Source of the DNA: Halobacillus_A sp043497005
GTDB lineage: Bacteria > Bacillota > Bacilli > Bacillales > Halobacillaceae
Assembly (NCBI RefSeq): GCF_043497005.1
Contig: NZ_JBIEKE010000003.1
Location: 372,001 to 436,000, forward strand
Reading direction: 5' to 3'
Length of the DNA: 64,000 nt
Numbering within the stretch: position 1 is the first letter of the stretch; every line of letters begins with the position of its first letter. Position numbers and translations under genes: made by a program. The notes under the pieces are model-generated. The model saw nothing but the letters and a program-made list of their open reading frames with translations, made no database searches and was not told where the DNA came from. Of this stretch, positions 7,687 through 17,419 are shown piece after piece.

Positions 7687-9216
7687 TTAGTGTTTGAAAT
7701 GACGCATTTTTGTAAAGACCATTGTGATCCCGTGTTTATTACAGGCATCAATAGAATCCTGGTCACGCTTTGATCCGCCCGGCTGAATGATCGCTTTTAC
7801 GCCTGCTTCAGCAGCTGTTTCAACGGTATCCGGCATTGGGAAAAATGCATCTGAAGCCATAATGGCTCCGCGGGCCTTGTCCCCTGCTTGTTCAAGAGCA
7901 ATTTGAGCCGCTCCTACACGATTCATTTGGCCGGCGCCTACACCTAAGGTTTGATCTGATTTTGCTACAACAATCGCATTGGATTTTACGTGTTTAACGA
8001 CTTTCCAGCCCAGCTCAAGATCCTTCAATTCTTGTTCTGAAGGCTGGCGTTCTGTTGCCACTTCTAATTCAACATCTTCAAGTGATCCTTCATCAGTATC
8101 TTGAACGAGCAGCCCGCCGCTCACTGAAGTAAGTTTATGAGTTTGCGTTTCTGGTTTCTTCATATCAACTTTTAATAAACGTAAGTTTTTCTTCTGAGTA
8201 AGTATGTCTAGTGCTTCCTGACTAAAGGAAGGAGCAAGGACAATCTCTAAGAAGATTTCTTTAAGTTTCGCTGCTGTGTCCCCGTCTACTTCACGGTTTA
8301 AGGCTACAATTCCTCCGAAAATAGAGACAGGATCTCCTTCATACGCTTTTCCAAACGCCTCAAACAAATTTGCGCCAGTTCCCACTCCGCATGGATTCAT
8401 ATGTTTTACAGCTACGGCTGCCGGTTCTGTAAATTCAAGTACGACGTCCAGCGCTGCATTTGCATCTTGAATATTGTTATAAGATAGCTCTTTGCCATTT
8501 AGCTGCTCTGCATTGGCTAAAGAAGCTCCTTTGTAATTCGCTTTTTTGTAGAAAGAAGCCGTCTGGTGCGGGTTCTCTCCATAGCGTAAGCTTTGGACTT
8601 TCTCATAAGTAACGGTGTATGATTCAGGATAAGGTTCTTCTGTTACTTCGGAGAAATATTCCGCAATCATAGCATCATAGTTTGCCGTATGACGGAACAC
8701 TTTTGCTGCGAGATTTTTACGCGTTTCAAAAGAAAGACCATCTGCCTGAAGACTGCTGATCACCTGTTCATAATCCTCGGGATCAACTACGACAGCTACA
8801 TCGGCAAAGCTTTTCGCTGCGGACCGAAGCATTGTTGGACCGCCGATATCTATGTTTTCAATCGCATCTTCTTCCGTTACGTCAGGCTTTGTAATGGTTT
8901 CTTTAAAAGGATAAAGGTTGACTGCGACAAGGTCGATTGTTTCAATATTTAGTTCGTCCAGCTGGCTCATATGGGCTTCACTGTTTCGTTTTGCCAATAA
9001 ACCGCCGTGAACAGATGGATGCAGGGTTTTCACTCTTCCATCCATAATTTCAGGAAACTCGGTAATTTCAGAGATCGAAAGCACAGGAAGTCCGGCTTCT
9101 TCAATGGCACGTTTAGTCCCGCCTGTTGAAACTAATTCATAGTCTAGATCGATTAGTTGTTTAGCGAATTCGCTGAGTCCTTGTTTGTTAGATACACTAA
9201 GTAATGCACGTTTCAT
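7687..9216 (-). CDS. purH: Bifunctional AICAR transformylase / IMP cyclohydrolase
   Basis: A 509-residue bifunctional enzyme for the last two steps of IMP synthesis. The N-terminal cyclohydrolase (MGS-like) domain contains LVSTGGTKRAIEEAG and GRVKTLHPSVHGGLL. The C-terminal transformylase domain has RYGENPHQTASFY, AVAVKHMNPCGVG and, near the end, IIQPGGSKRDQDSIDAC. The ATG at 9216 overlaps the purN stop in an ATGA, so the two are translationally coupled. Confidence 0.98.
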   Translation of the reverse strand: MKRALLSVSNKQGLSEFAKQLIDLDYELVSTGGTKRAIEEAGLPVLSISEITEFPEIMDGRVKTLHPSVHGGLLAKRNSEAHMSQLDELNIETIDLVAVNLYPFKETITKPDVTEEDAIENIDIGGPTMLRSAAKSFADVAVVVDPEDYEQVISSLQADGLSFETRKNLAAKVFRHTANYDAMIAEYFSEVTEEPYPESYTVTYEKVQSLRYGENPHQTASFYKKANYKGASLANAEQLNGKELSYNNIQDANAALDVVLEFTEPAAVAVKHMNPCGVGTGANLFEAFGKAYEGDPVSIFGGIVALNREVDGDTAAKLKEIFLEIVLAPSFSQEALDILTQKKNLRLLKVDMKKPETQTHKLTSVSGGLLVQDTDEGSLEDVELEVATERQPSEQELKDLELGWKVVKHVKSNAIVVAKSDQTLGVGAGQMNRVGAAQIALEQAGDKARGAIMASDAFFPMPDTVETAAEAGVKAIIQPGGSKRDQDSIDACNKHGITMVFTKMRHFKH

Positions 9217-9794
9217 TTTGCTTCCTCCTTGGTGAGTAGGGATTGGATAACACGAGGATAAAGCTCATGCTCCACGGCCTGGATCTTTCGCCGGACCTCA
9301 TCCTTTGTGTCTTCCTCAGTAATGGATAGCGCATCTTGCGCAATAATCGGGCCGGTGTCCATTCCATCATCGACGAAGTGCACGGTGACGCCCGTCACTT
9401 TCACCTTTTTATCTAAGGCTTGTCCAATCGCATCCTTGCCAGGAAATGCGGGCAGGAGGGACGGGTGAATGTTTACTATGCGCTTTGAATAGGCTTCTAA
9501 TAATGTAGGGCCGATGAGGCGCATGTATCCCGCTAGAATGATCCATTCTACGTCTCTTGCCTGACAGTCTGCAAGCAGAGCGGATTCATAAGCTGCTTTG
9601 TCCGTATATGATTTAGGGTTGTATACGACGGTGTCGACGTGCCGTTTTTGGGCTTTTTCAATGACGCCGGCGTTTATTTTATCAGACACGAGCAGGCTGA
9701 CTTCAGCGTCGAGCGTACCTTCGTCGATGGCATCCATGATCGCGTCAAAGTTCGTACCTGTTCCTGAAGCAAAAATGGCGATTTTGTTACTCAT
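9213..9794 (-). CDS. purN: Phosphoribosylglycinamide formyltransferase (GART)
   Basis: Transfers a formyl group from 10-formyl-THF to GAR, step three of the pathway. It is about 193 residues. The N-terminus is KIAIFASGTGTNFDAI, and the catalytic part shows AGYMRLIGP, the HPSLLPAFPG loop and the VTVHFVDDGMDTGPII segment with the catalytic His and Asp. I choose ATG 9792-9794 because it lies 10 bases after AAGGAA and overlaps the purM stop as ATGA; an in-frame TTG at 9800 is too close to the ribosome site. Confidence 0.97.
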   Translation of the reverse strand: MSNKIAIFASGTGTNFDAIMDAIDEGTLDAEVSLLVSDKINAGVIEKAQKRHVDTVVYNPKSYTDKAAYESALLADCQARDVEWIILAGYMRLIGPTLLEAYSKRIVNIHPSLLPAFPGKDAIGQALDKKVKVTGVTVHFVDDGMDTGPIIAQDALSITEEDTKDEVRRKIQAVEHELYPRVIQSLLTKEEAK

Positions 9795-10813
9795 GACCAA
9801 TGAATTCCTTCTTGTGCTGTGACGTAACCGATCAATACGGCGTCTTCACCCTCGTCTTGTAAGGTCTTAATCGTTGATTGAATGTCTTCCTCTGCTACAA
9901 CGGCTACCATACCGACACCCATATTAAAGACCCCTAACATGTCATCAATAGGTAAGTTCCCCTTTTCTTGTAATAGATCAAAGATAGCAGGTACATTCCA
10001 GCTATCGTGATCAAGTCGTGCGCCAAGGCCTTCTGGCAGTGTTCTCGGGATGTTTTCGTAAAAACCACCACCTGTTACGTGAGCCAGGCCTTTAACGGTA
10101 ACCGTTTGTTTAAGGGATTGAACAGCTTTCGTGTAAATTTTTGTTGGAGTCAGCAGTTCCTCGCCCAGTGGTTTAGTAAAGCCGGGGTAAACGGCAGACA
10201 GATCCAGCTTCTGGTCGTCAATGATACGGCGGACAAGTGAGAAACCATTCGAATGAACGCCGCTGGACGGCAATCCAATGAGTGCATCTCCAGGCTGAAT
10301 CTGCTCTCCTGTAATCAATCGGTCTTTATCTGCCATCCCTACGACGAATCCAGCTAAATCATATTCGTCCTCATCGTACATACCCGGCATTTCAGCTGTC
10401 TCCCCGCCCACGAGTGCGCAATGGGATTGTTCACAGCCGTCGGCAATTCCTTTAACGATTTGTTCGATTTTTTCTGGTTCATTTTTTCCACACGCGATGT
10501 AATCGAGAAATAGCAGAGGATCAGCCCCTTGAGCAACGATATCGTTCACACACATCGCTACAACATCGACGCCGATTGTATCGTGTTGATCCATTTCAAA
10601 AGCCAGCTTTAATTTGGTGCCTACCCCATCTGTACCCGTTACGAGTACAGGATGGTTGTAGGACATGGAACTAATATCAAATAGACCGGCAAATGAGCCC
10701 AAGCCGCCTATTACTTCTGGACGCATCGTCCTATCTACATGCTTCTTCATAAGGTCAACTGCTTGATAGCCTGCTTCTACATCTACACCGGCTTTTTTGT
10801 ATGATTGGCTCAT
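9791..10813 (-). CDS. purM: Phosphoribosylformylglycinamidine cyclo-ligase (AIR synthetase)
   Basis: Makes AIR from FGAM using ATP, step five. A normal-length 340-residue PurM/AIRS protein. It contains LVTGTDGVGTKLKLA, GVDVVAMCVNDIVAQGA, LVGGETAEMPGMY and the C-terminal HVTGGGFYENIPR. AAGGAGG lies upstream of ATG 10813. The stop overlaps the purN start by four bases. Confidence 0.98.
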   Translation of the reverse strand: MSQSYKKAGVDVEAGYQAVDLMKKHVDRTMRPEVIGGLGSFAGLFDISSMSYNHPVLVTGTDGVGTKLKLAFEMDQHDTIGVDVVAMCVNDIVAQGADPLLFLDYIACGKNEPEKIEQIVKGIADGCEQSHCALVGGETAEMPGMYDEDEYDLAGFVVGMADKDRLITGEQIQPGDALIGLPSSGVHSNGFSLVRRIIDDQKLDLSAVYPGFTKPLGEELLTPTKIYTKAVQSLKQTVTVKGLAHVTGGGFYENIPRTLPEGLGARLDHDSWNVPAIFDLLQEKGNLPIDDMLGVFNMGVGMVAVVAEEDIQSTIKTLQDEGEDAVLIGYVTAQEGIHWS

Positions 10814-10831
10814 CGAAGTTCCTCCTTCTGC

Positions 10832-12244
10832 TTACGCCTTCTCGTATGGCGGAACAGTATTTGGGTAAATTTCGGTTGGATAGTTTCCTGTGAAACATGC
10901 TGCACAGCCGCCGTGATTTAATGATTCTTCACCTTGATAAATGGCATCGTTTAATCCTTCTACAGTTAAATAGGATAGACTGTCGGCACCAATTTGTTCT
11001 TCGATTTCTTCGACTGTATTGTTTGCTGCAATTAATTCGCCACTGGTAGACGTATCGATGCCGTAATAGCATGGATTTTGAATCGGCGGGGAGGCTATTC
11101 GAACGTGTACCTCTTTAGCACCTGCTTCTTTTAACATTTTCACGATGCGTCTACTTGTGGTGCCCCGTACAATTGAGTCATCGACCATAACGACTCTTTT
11201 CCCTTCGACGATTCCTCGAACAGCAGAAAGCTTCATTTTCACGCCTTGTTCACGCAGTTCTTGAGAGGGCTGGATAAATGTACGGCCGACATACCGGTTT
11301 TTGATTAATCCTAGTTCATAAGGAATACCCGATGCTTCTGCGTAGCCAATGGCTGCTGAGATACTGGAATCCGGAACACCAGTTACTACATCAGCTTCTA
11401 CTGGCGCTTCAGCTGCAAGTGTTTTGCCCATTCGTTTTCTAGAGGCATGCACATTTTTCCCATCAAGGTTACTATCCGGTCGGGAAAAATACACATATTC
11501 CATCGAGCACAACGTACGTTGAATCGGTGCTGAGAAACGTTGGGATTCAATTCCGTTTTTATCAATAATTAAAAGTTCTCCCGGCATCACTTCACGCTCG
11601 TACGTCGCACCGATCACATCAAATGCGCACGTTTCTGAAGAGACACACCAGGCGTCACCTAAATAACCGATGCTGATTGGTCGGAGGCCACGAGGATCAT
11701 TGGCTACGTACATTTTCTCTTCAGTCATCATGAGAAAAGCGTAGGCGCCTTTAATCATAGAAAGAGCCTGACTGATTGCTTGATCCATCGGCAAGTGACC
11801 TGCTCTTTTAATTAGATGGGCCACCACTTCTGTATCTGATGTCGTTTGCAAGATTGATCCCTGGGCTTCCAGCTGGCTTTTTAACGCCTGCGCATTCACT
11901 AAATTTCCATTATGGGCTAACGCTAGTCCGCCCGTTTGAGAACGGAACATAAGCGGTTGAATGTTTTCATAGCTGCCATCACCAGCTGTCGCATAACGAA
12001 CATGACCAATTGAAGCATTTCCCTCTAAATCATCTAATCGATCTTGAGGAAAAACTTCTGAAATTAAACCATGACCTTTCGCCACCTTCATATGATCACC
12101 GTCACTTGTAACAATCCCTGCACCTTCTTGTCCGCGATGCTGAAGGGCGTGAAGTCCGTAATAGGTTAGCTGCGCTGATTCCGGATGATTAAAAACGCCA
12201 AATATACCGCACTCTTCATTTAGACCTTTGATTTCACCAAGCAT
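10832..12244 (-). CDS. purF: Amidophosphoribosyltransferase
   Basis: First committed step of purine synthesis: transfer of glutamine amide nitrogen to PRPP. The start is ATG 12242-12244 behind AAAGGAG, giving MLGEIKGLNEECGIFG. This reproduces the short propeptide of B. subtilis PurF, whose removal exposes the catalytic cysteine, here Cys11. The C-terminal PRTase domain has the PRPP loop VVMVDDSIVRGTTS. Cysteines near residue 236 (TLCSMEYVYF) and in the C-terminal GGCAACFTGNYP match the Fe-S ligands of the Bacillus-type enzyme. The start lies 25 bases inside the purL 3' end, so the genes overlap as in B. subtilis. Confidence 0.97.
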   Translation of the reverse strand: MLGEIKGLNEECGIFGVFNHPESAQLTYYGLHALQHRGQEGAGIVTSDGDHMKVAKGHGLISEVFPQDRLDDLEGNASIGHVRYATAGDGSYENIQPLMFRSQTGGLALAHNGNLVNAQALKSQLEAQGSILQTTSDTEVVAHLIKRAGHLPMDQAISQALSMIKGAYAFLMMTEEKMYVANDPRGLRPISIGYLGDAWCVSSETCAFDVIGATYEREVMPGELLIIDKNGIESQRFSAPIQRTLCSMEYVYFSRPDSNLDGKNVHASRKRMGKTLAAEAPVEADVVTGVPDSSISAAIGYAEASGIPYELGLIKNRYVGRTFIQPSQELREQGVKMKLSAVRGIVEGKRVVMVDDSIVRGTTSRRIVKMLKEAGAKEVHVRIASPPIQNPCYYGIDTSTSGELIAANNTVEEIEEQIGADSLSYLTVEGLNDAIYQGEESLNHGGCAACFTGNYPTEIYPNTVPPYEKA

Positions 12245-14451
12245 GGAATAGCTCCTTTCCAAAGTTGTTTTAATTCTTTTGTTTGCTCTTCCACGACGGT
12301 TTCCTGTTGAGAACGGATGCGGTACACCCCATCCCCTGTGGCTTCTCCAAGAAGAATTACATCTTCTACTAGTTGTTCAAATGCCTTTTGATTTTCCGGA
12401 TGAACAGATACTAAAAACCGGGACTGAGTTTCTGAAAACAAGGCTGTTGTTAGATCTTTATTATTAATAGTCACGTCACACCCAAGTCCTGCGTCGAATA
12501 AACTTTCAGCAAGGGCGACGGCTAGTCCGCCTTCAGCTACATCATGAGCGGACTCGATGATACCTTGTTGAATCGCTTGTAAAAGCTGCTGCTGCCGCTT
12601 TGTTTCTACTTGTAAATCTAAAGCAGGTGCTTGACCAAAATGACGACCTTCGTGTAAACCTTGCAGCTCACTGCCGCCGAATTCAGGTAACGTATCACCT
12701 ATAAGATAAATCAAATCTCCGCTATCCTTCATATGAGATTGAGTAATGTGGTTTGTATCTTCTACAAGTCCGACCATCCCCACCACTGGAGTAGGATAGA
12801 TGGCCTTACCTCCAAATGATTCATTGTATAAAGAAACGTTTCCGCTAATGACGGGAGTGTTTAAATGGCGACATGCTTCACTCATGCCTTCTACACTCTT
12901 TTCCATCTGCCAGAAGATTTCCGGGTTTTCCGGGGAGCCGAAGTTTAATCCGTCTGTAATCCCAAGCGGACGGCCTCCCGAGCAGACAATGTTTCGTGCT
13001 GCTTCAGCAACCGCAATTTGTCCCCCGACTTCGGGATCAAGATAAATATAGCGAGAGTTGCAATCCGTAGTCATGGCAAGGGCTTTATTCGTGCCGCGTA
13101 CGCGTAAAACAGCTGCATCAGATCCCGGGGTTACAACTGTATTTGTCTGCACCATGGAATCGTATTGATCGTATACCCATTCCTTACTCGCAATGGTTGG
13201 CTGCTGCAGTAATTCTTTTAATGTTGCTGAATAGCTTTCTACTAAGGGTACATAACGGTCCATCTCTTGATATTCTTTATAATAAGCAGGTACGCTGGAT
13301 GGTTTATGATAAACCGGCGCGTCTTCCGCTAAGGAATCAACTGGCACATCGGCAACTGTTTCACCTTGATGGGTAAGACGGAAACGCTGATCTTCTATAA
13401 CCTCTCCTACTGAAACGGCTTCAAGATCATACTTTTCAAAGACTTTCGCGATTTCATTTTCACGGCCTTTTTCTACTACCAGAAGCATACGCTCTTGCGA
13501 CTCAGACAGCATCATTTCGTAAGGAGTCATATTTAACTCACGCTGAGGAACTAAGTCCAGGTTCATGACCATCCCTGTACCTGCTTTACTTGCCATTTCA
13601 CTGGCTGAAGACGTCAGTCCAGCCGCTCCCATGTCTTGAATTCCGACAAGGGCGTCATGGTGAATCACTTCTAAGCAGGCTTCAATGAGAAGCTTTTCCA
13701 TAAATGGGTCTCCAACTTGAACTGAAGGACGTTTTTCCTGGGACTCTTCCGTCAATTCCTCGGAAGCAAAAGTGGCGCCATGAATACCATCTCGTCCTGT
13801 TTTTGCACCGACATACATGACCGTGTTACCAACACCTGCCGCAATCCCCTTTTGAATGTCCTTATGATTGATTAAACCGACACACATAGCATTAACAAGC
13901 GGGTTGCCATTGTAGGCATCATCAAACTGAACCTCGCCGCCAACAGTCGGTACACCTACACAGTTTCCATAGCCTGCAATCCCGTGCACGACTTCTTCAA
14001 AAAGATATTTAACTCTAGGATGCTTCAATGAGCCAAAACGCAGGGAATTTAATAATGCAATCGGACGCGCTCCCATGGAAAAGACATCACGTAAGATGCC
14101 TCCAACCCCAGTGGCTGCCCCTTGGTAAGGTTCTACTGCTGAGGGGTGATTGTGACTTTCTACTTTAAATACCACGGCCTGGTCATCCCCAATATCAATA
14201 ATACCGGCGCCTTCTCCTGGTCCTTGGAGTACGTGCTCCCCTTCAGTCGGGAATTTTCGAAGCAGTGGCTTAGAATTTTTATAGCTGCAGTGCTCAGACC
14301 ACATAACGGAAAAGAGTCCCGTCTCTGTGTAATTTGGCAGGCGCCCAAGGATATTCGTAATTGATTCAAATTCTTCGTCTGTGACACCCATCTCTTTATA
14401 TAATTGCTGTTGTTTAATCTGTTCAGGACTGATCTCAAGCTTTGATGGCAT
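12220..14451 (-). CDS. purL: FGAM synthase subunit PurL (small-type, three-component enzyme)
   Basis: The ATP-dependent synthetase subunit of phosphoribosylformylglycinamidine synthase, acting with PurQ and PurS. It is 743 residues with two PurM-like halves. Landmarks include MWSEHCSYKNSKPLLRKFPT, VVFKVESHNHPSAVEP, GDGIHGATFASEE-type sequence and LAMTTDCNSRYIYLDP. The open frame extends to 14511, but ATG 14449-14451 has GGAGGG six bases upstream and gives the expected N-terminus MPSKLEISPEQIKQ. The start overlaps purQ by 17 bases. Confidence 0.97.
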   Translation of the reverse strand: MPSKLEISPEQIKQQQLYKEMGVTDEEFESITNILGRLPNYTETGLFSVMWSEHCSYKNSKPLLRKFPTEGEHVLQGPGEGAGIIDIGDDQAVVFKVESHNHPSAVEPYQGAATGVGGILRDVFSMGARPIALLNSLRFGSLKHPRVKYLFEEVVHGIAGYGNCVGVPTVGGEVQFDDAYNGNPLVNAMCVGLINHKDIQKGIAAGVGNTVMYVGAKTGRDGIHGATFASEELTEESQEKRPSVQVGDPFMEKLLIEACLEVIHHDALVGIQDMGAAGLTSSASEMASKAGTGMVMNLDLVPQRELNMTPYEMMLSESQERMLLVVEKGRENEIAKVFEKYDLEAVSVGEVIEDQRFRLTHQGETVADVPVDSLAEDAPVYHKPSSVPAYYKEYQEMDRYVPLVESYSATLKELLQQPTIASKEWVYDQYDSMVQTNTVVTPGSDAAVLRVRGTNKALAMTTDCNSRYIYLDPEVGGQIAVAEAARNIVCSGGRPLGITDGLNFGSPENPEIFWQMEKSVEGMSEACRHLNTPVISGNVSLYNESFGGKAIYPTPVVGMVGLVEDTNHITQSHMKDSGDLIYLIGDTLPEFGGSELQGLHEGRHFGQAPALDLQVETKRQQQLLQAIQQGIIESAHDVAEGGLAVALAESLFDAGLGCDVTINNKDLTTALFSETQSRFLVSVHPENQKAFEQLVEDVILLGEATGDGVYRIRSQQETVVEEQTKELKQLWKGAIPCLVKSKV

Positions 14452-15118
14452 GCTTATCCCTCCAATGCGTAAGAATGGACTGGAATAGACGAAGCCCGTC
14501 TGTAGTGCCAACTAGTGCATCAACTGCACGTTCAGGGTGCGGCATCATACCCAGTACATTTCCTTGCTCGTTCGTTATACCGGCAATATCTTCTACAGAG
14601 CCGTTCGGATTATTTTTATAAGAGAATGCAATTTGTTTGTTGTTTTGAAGCTGCTTGTACGTTGCCTCATCACAATAATAGTTGCCGTCTCCGTGAGCGA
14701 TAGGAATCTCAATTTCTTCCTGTTCATCATAATGATGAGTAAACATGGTTTCAGCATTTTCAACGCTCAATGTTTCGTAGTGGCACATAAATTTCAAATG
14801 TTTGTTAGGCAGCATTGCTCCTGGAAGCAGCCCCATTTCAAGCAGGACTTGAAATCCATTACAAACGCCAAGAATAGGTTTACCTGCCTCAGCTGCTTCA
14901 CGAATCTGTTCGATCACAGTCGAAGTAGAAGCAATAGCACCTGAACGCAAGTAATCACCATAGGAGAACCCTCCTGGTAAAAGAATCGCGTCATAACTTG
15001 ATAGATCAGCTTCCTGGTACCAAACGAGGTCCGCATTTTGGCCGAGTGCTTCAGTTATGGCGAAATGCATGTCGCGATCACAATTCGATCCTGGAAATAC
15101 AACAACAGCAAATTTCAC
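14435..15118 (-). CDS. purQ: FGAM synthase glutaminase subunit PurQ
   Basis: Class I glutamine amidotransferase that supplies ammonia to PurL. It is 227 residues. The catalytic triad is visible: the nucleophile in PILGVCNGFQVLLEMGLL (Cys about residue 86) and the His-Glu pair in LGMMPHPERAVD near residue 200. The start is GTG 15116-15118, which follows the purS stop without a gap (TAAGTG), so translation is coupled. Confidence 0.97.
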   Translation of the reverse strand: MKFAVVVFPGSNCDRDMHFAITEALGQNADLVWYQEADLSSYDAILLPGGFSYGDYLRSGAIASTSTVIEQIREAAEAGKPILGVCNGFQVLLEMGLLPGAMLPNKHLKFMCHYETLSVENAETMFTHHYDEQEEIEIPIAHGDGNYYCDEATYKQLQNNKQIAFSYKNNPNGSVEDIAGITNEQGNVLGMMPHPERAVDALVGTTDGLRLFQSILTHWRDKHAIKA

Positions 15119-15364
15119 TTAAACGACCTCCTCGATCGTGTAGGAATAATCTTCAATTACTGGGTTGGCAAGCAGTTCGTCACACATTTTGTCTACTTGT
15201 TCTTCAACATCCTTTGATTCCTCAAGCATGACTTCCATATACTTCCCAACTCTTACATCAGAGACATTATTGTATTCCAATGAATGCAGGGAGTTTTGGA
15301 CAGCCTTTCCTTGTGGATCGAGTACGCCTTCTTTAAGAGTGATGTAAATTTTTACTTTGCGCAT
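15119..15364 (-). CDS. purS: FGAM synthase small subunit PurS
   Basis: An 81-residue subunit that bridges PurL and PurQ in the three-component enzyme. The sequence begins MRKVKIYITLKEGVLDPQGK and includes SLEYNNVSDVRVGKYMEV, the family pattern. Its start overlaps the purC 3' end by 13 bases, and its stop abuts purQ. Confidence 0.96.
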   Translation of the reverse strand: MRKVKIYITLKEGVLDPQGKAVQNSLHSLEYNNVSDVRVGKYMEVMLEESKDVEEQVDKMCDELLANPVIEDYSYTIEEVV

Positions 15365-16074
15365 GTGTTCTCCTCCAGTCGTTGCAAAATATTTTCATAC
15401 ACAGTGATAAGATCGCCTAAGCTTTCCCGAAATACGTCCTTGTCCATTTTCTCGCCGGTTTCTTTATCCCACAGACGGCACGTATCAGGAGATATCTCAT
15501 CAGCAAGCACAATCGTGCCATCTTCTAGACGACCGAATTCTAGTTTAAAATCAACGAGGTCTAACCCCGCTTGATTAAATAAGTCTTTTAAATGCTCGTT
15601 CACTTGTAGCGCTTTTTGTTTAATAAACTCTAATTCTTTGTCGTTGACATTAGTTAGATAGAGAGCATGCTGGTCATTAAGGATTGGATCGTCCAGCTCA
15701 TCTTTTTTGTAGAAAAGCTCAACTAATGGTGGATTAAAAGCAGATTTCTCTACAATACCAAGCCTTCTTGTAATGCTCCCTGCCGCAATATTTCTTACAA
15801 CGACTTCTAAAGGAATAATTGTGGTTTTCGCAACGAGCTGCTCGGTATCATTAAGAGCTTTTATAAAATGAGACGGCAGCTGCTGCTGTTGGAGATACTC
15901 AAAAATTCTTGAGGTGATTAAATTATTGAGGCGGCCTTTTCCCTCAAACTCATCCTTCTTTTTTCCGTTGAATGCTGTGGCATCATTTTTATAAGACAAA
16001 ATTAGTTTTTCCGCCTCATCGGTTACGTGATATACCTTCTTCGCTTTTCCTTCATATAAAAGAGAACCTTTCAT
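15352..16074 (-). CDS. purC: SAICAR synthase
   Basis: Condenses CAIR with aspartate using ATP. It is 240 residues, starting LLYEGKAKKVYHV. The family signature is EVVVRNIAAGSITRRLG, and the end of the active site reads LVDFKLEFGRLEDG followed by LADEISPDTCRLWD. GTGAGGTG precedes ATG 16074. It lies 34 bases after purB and overlaps purS. Confidence 0.98.
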   Translation of the reverse strand: MKGSLLYEGKAKKVYHVTDEAEKLILSYKNDATAFNGKKKDEFEGKGRLNNLITSRIFEYLQQQQLPSHFIKALNDTEQLVAKTTIIPLEVVVRNIAAGSITRRLGIVEKSAFNPPLVELFYKKDELDDPILNDQHALYLTNVNDKELEFIKQKALQVNEHLKDLFNQAGLDLVDFKLEFGRLEDGTIVLADEISPDTCRLWDKETGEKMDKDVFRESLGDLITVYENILQRLEENTCAK

Positions 16075-16108
16075 TGGAAATTCACCTCACAATTGAATTT
16101 AGGCTTAA

Positions 16109-17401
16109 TTACAGTCCGATTCGATCAAAAATTCGATCGACTTGTTTTAAGTGGTGCTTATAGTCAAAACAAGCTTCTATTTGTTCTTTGGACAATGTTG
16201 AAGTAATACGATCATCTGCTTCAATAAGTTCACGGAATGGGATTCCTTGTTCCCACGCTTCCATAGCTTTTGGCTGAACAAGATCATAAGCTTCTTCACG
16301 TACAAACCCTTCATCAATTAACGTAAGCAGGACACGTTGAGAGAAGATTAATCCGTAAGTCTTTTCCATATTTTCTTGCATGCGTTCTGGAAAGACAGTC
16401 AGATTTTTAACGATATTCCCGAAACGATTCAGCATGTAGTTTAGAGTAATAGTTGCATCTGGCAGAATTACACGTTCAGCGGAAGAATGAGAAATATCAC
16501 GCTCATGCCAGAGAGGCACATTTTCAAACGCTGTCAACATCTCTCCACGAAGCACGCGAGCCATTCCAGTCATGTTCTCTGAACCAATTGGATTTCTCTT
16601 ATGCGGCATGGCAGAAGACCCTTTTTGGCCCTTCGCAAAAAACTCTTCAACTTCACGTGTTTCTGTCTTTTGCAGACCCCGGATTTCCACAGCTACTTTT
16701 TCAATAGATGTGGCAATCAATGCCAGTGTTGAAACGTAGTGAGCATGACGATCACGCTGGAGCGTCTGAGTAGAAACAGGTGCTGCTTCTAAACCAAGCT
16801 TTTCACAAACATATTGTTCAACAAAAGGATCAATATTGGCATACGTTCCTACTGCGCCTGATAGTTTACCAACTTCAATGTGCTTGATAGCTAGATCCAG
16901 TCGTTCAAGGTTACGTTTCATTTCTTCATAGTAGAGAGCCAGTTTTAAACCAAATGTTGTCGGTTCTGCGTGAACGCCGTGTGTACGTCCCATCATTACA
17001 GTATGTTTATGCTCGAGTGCTTTATCAGCTAATATGTCGATGAAGTTCACTAGATCTTTACGAATGATGTCGTTTGCTTGCTTTAACTGGTAAGAAAGGG
17101 CCGTATCAACAACGTCAGTAGAGGTTAATCCGTAGTGCACCCATTTGCGCTCTTCACCGACCGTTTCAGAAACCGCACGTGTAAATGCTACGACATCATG
17201 ACGTGTTTCTGCTTCGATCTCATAAATGCGTTCAATCTCAAACGATGCTTTCTCACGGAGCTTTTCTACATCTTCCTTAGGTATCACTCCCAGCTCGCTC
17301 CACGCTTCACACGCCAGTAATTCTACTTCCAGCCAGGCATTATATCGGTTTTCCTCTGTCCAAATTGCACCCATCTCAGGTCTAGTATATCGTTCTATCA
17401 T
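16109..17401 (-). CDS. purB: Adenylosuccinate lyase
   Basis: Acts twice in purine synthesis, cleaving SAICAR and adenylosuccinate. It is 430 residues, a normal length. Key elements are HYGLTSTDVVDTALSYQ, MMGRTHGVHAEPTTFGLK and the mobile signature loop GSSAMPHKRNPIGSEN with the catalytic serine. CAAGGAGGAAG precedes ATG 17401. It follows purK by 18 bases. Confidence 0.98.
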   Translation of the reverse strand: MIERYTRPEMGAIWTEENRYNAWLEVELLACEAWSELGVIPKEDVEKLREKASFEIERIYEIEAETRHDVVAFTRAVSETVGEERKWVHYGLTSTDVVDTALSYQLKQANDIIRKDLVNFIDILADKALEHKHTVMMGRTHGVHAEPTTFGLKLALYYEEMKRNLERLDLAIKHIEVGKLSGAVGTYANIDPFVEQYVCEKLGLEAAPVSTQTLQRDRHAHYVSTLALIATSIEKVAVEIRGLQKTETREVEEFFAKGQKGSSAMPHKRNPIGSENMTGMARVLRGEMLTAFENVPLWHERDISHSSAERVILPDATITLNYMLNRFGNIVKNLTVFPERMQENMEKTYGLIFSQRVLLTLIDEGFVREEAYDLVQPKAMEAWEQGIPFRELIEADDRITSTLSKEQIEACFDYKHHLKQVDRIFDRIGL

Positions 17402-17419
17402 TGTCTTCCTCCTTGTTAG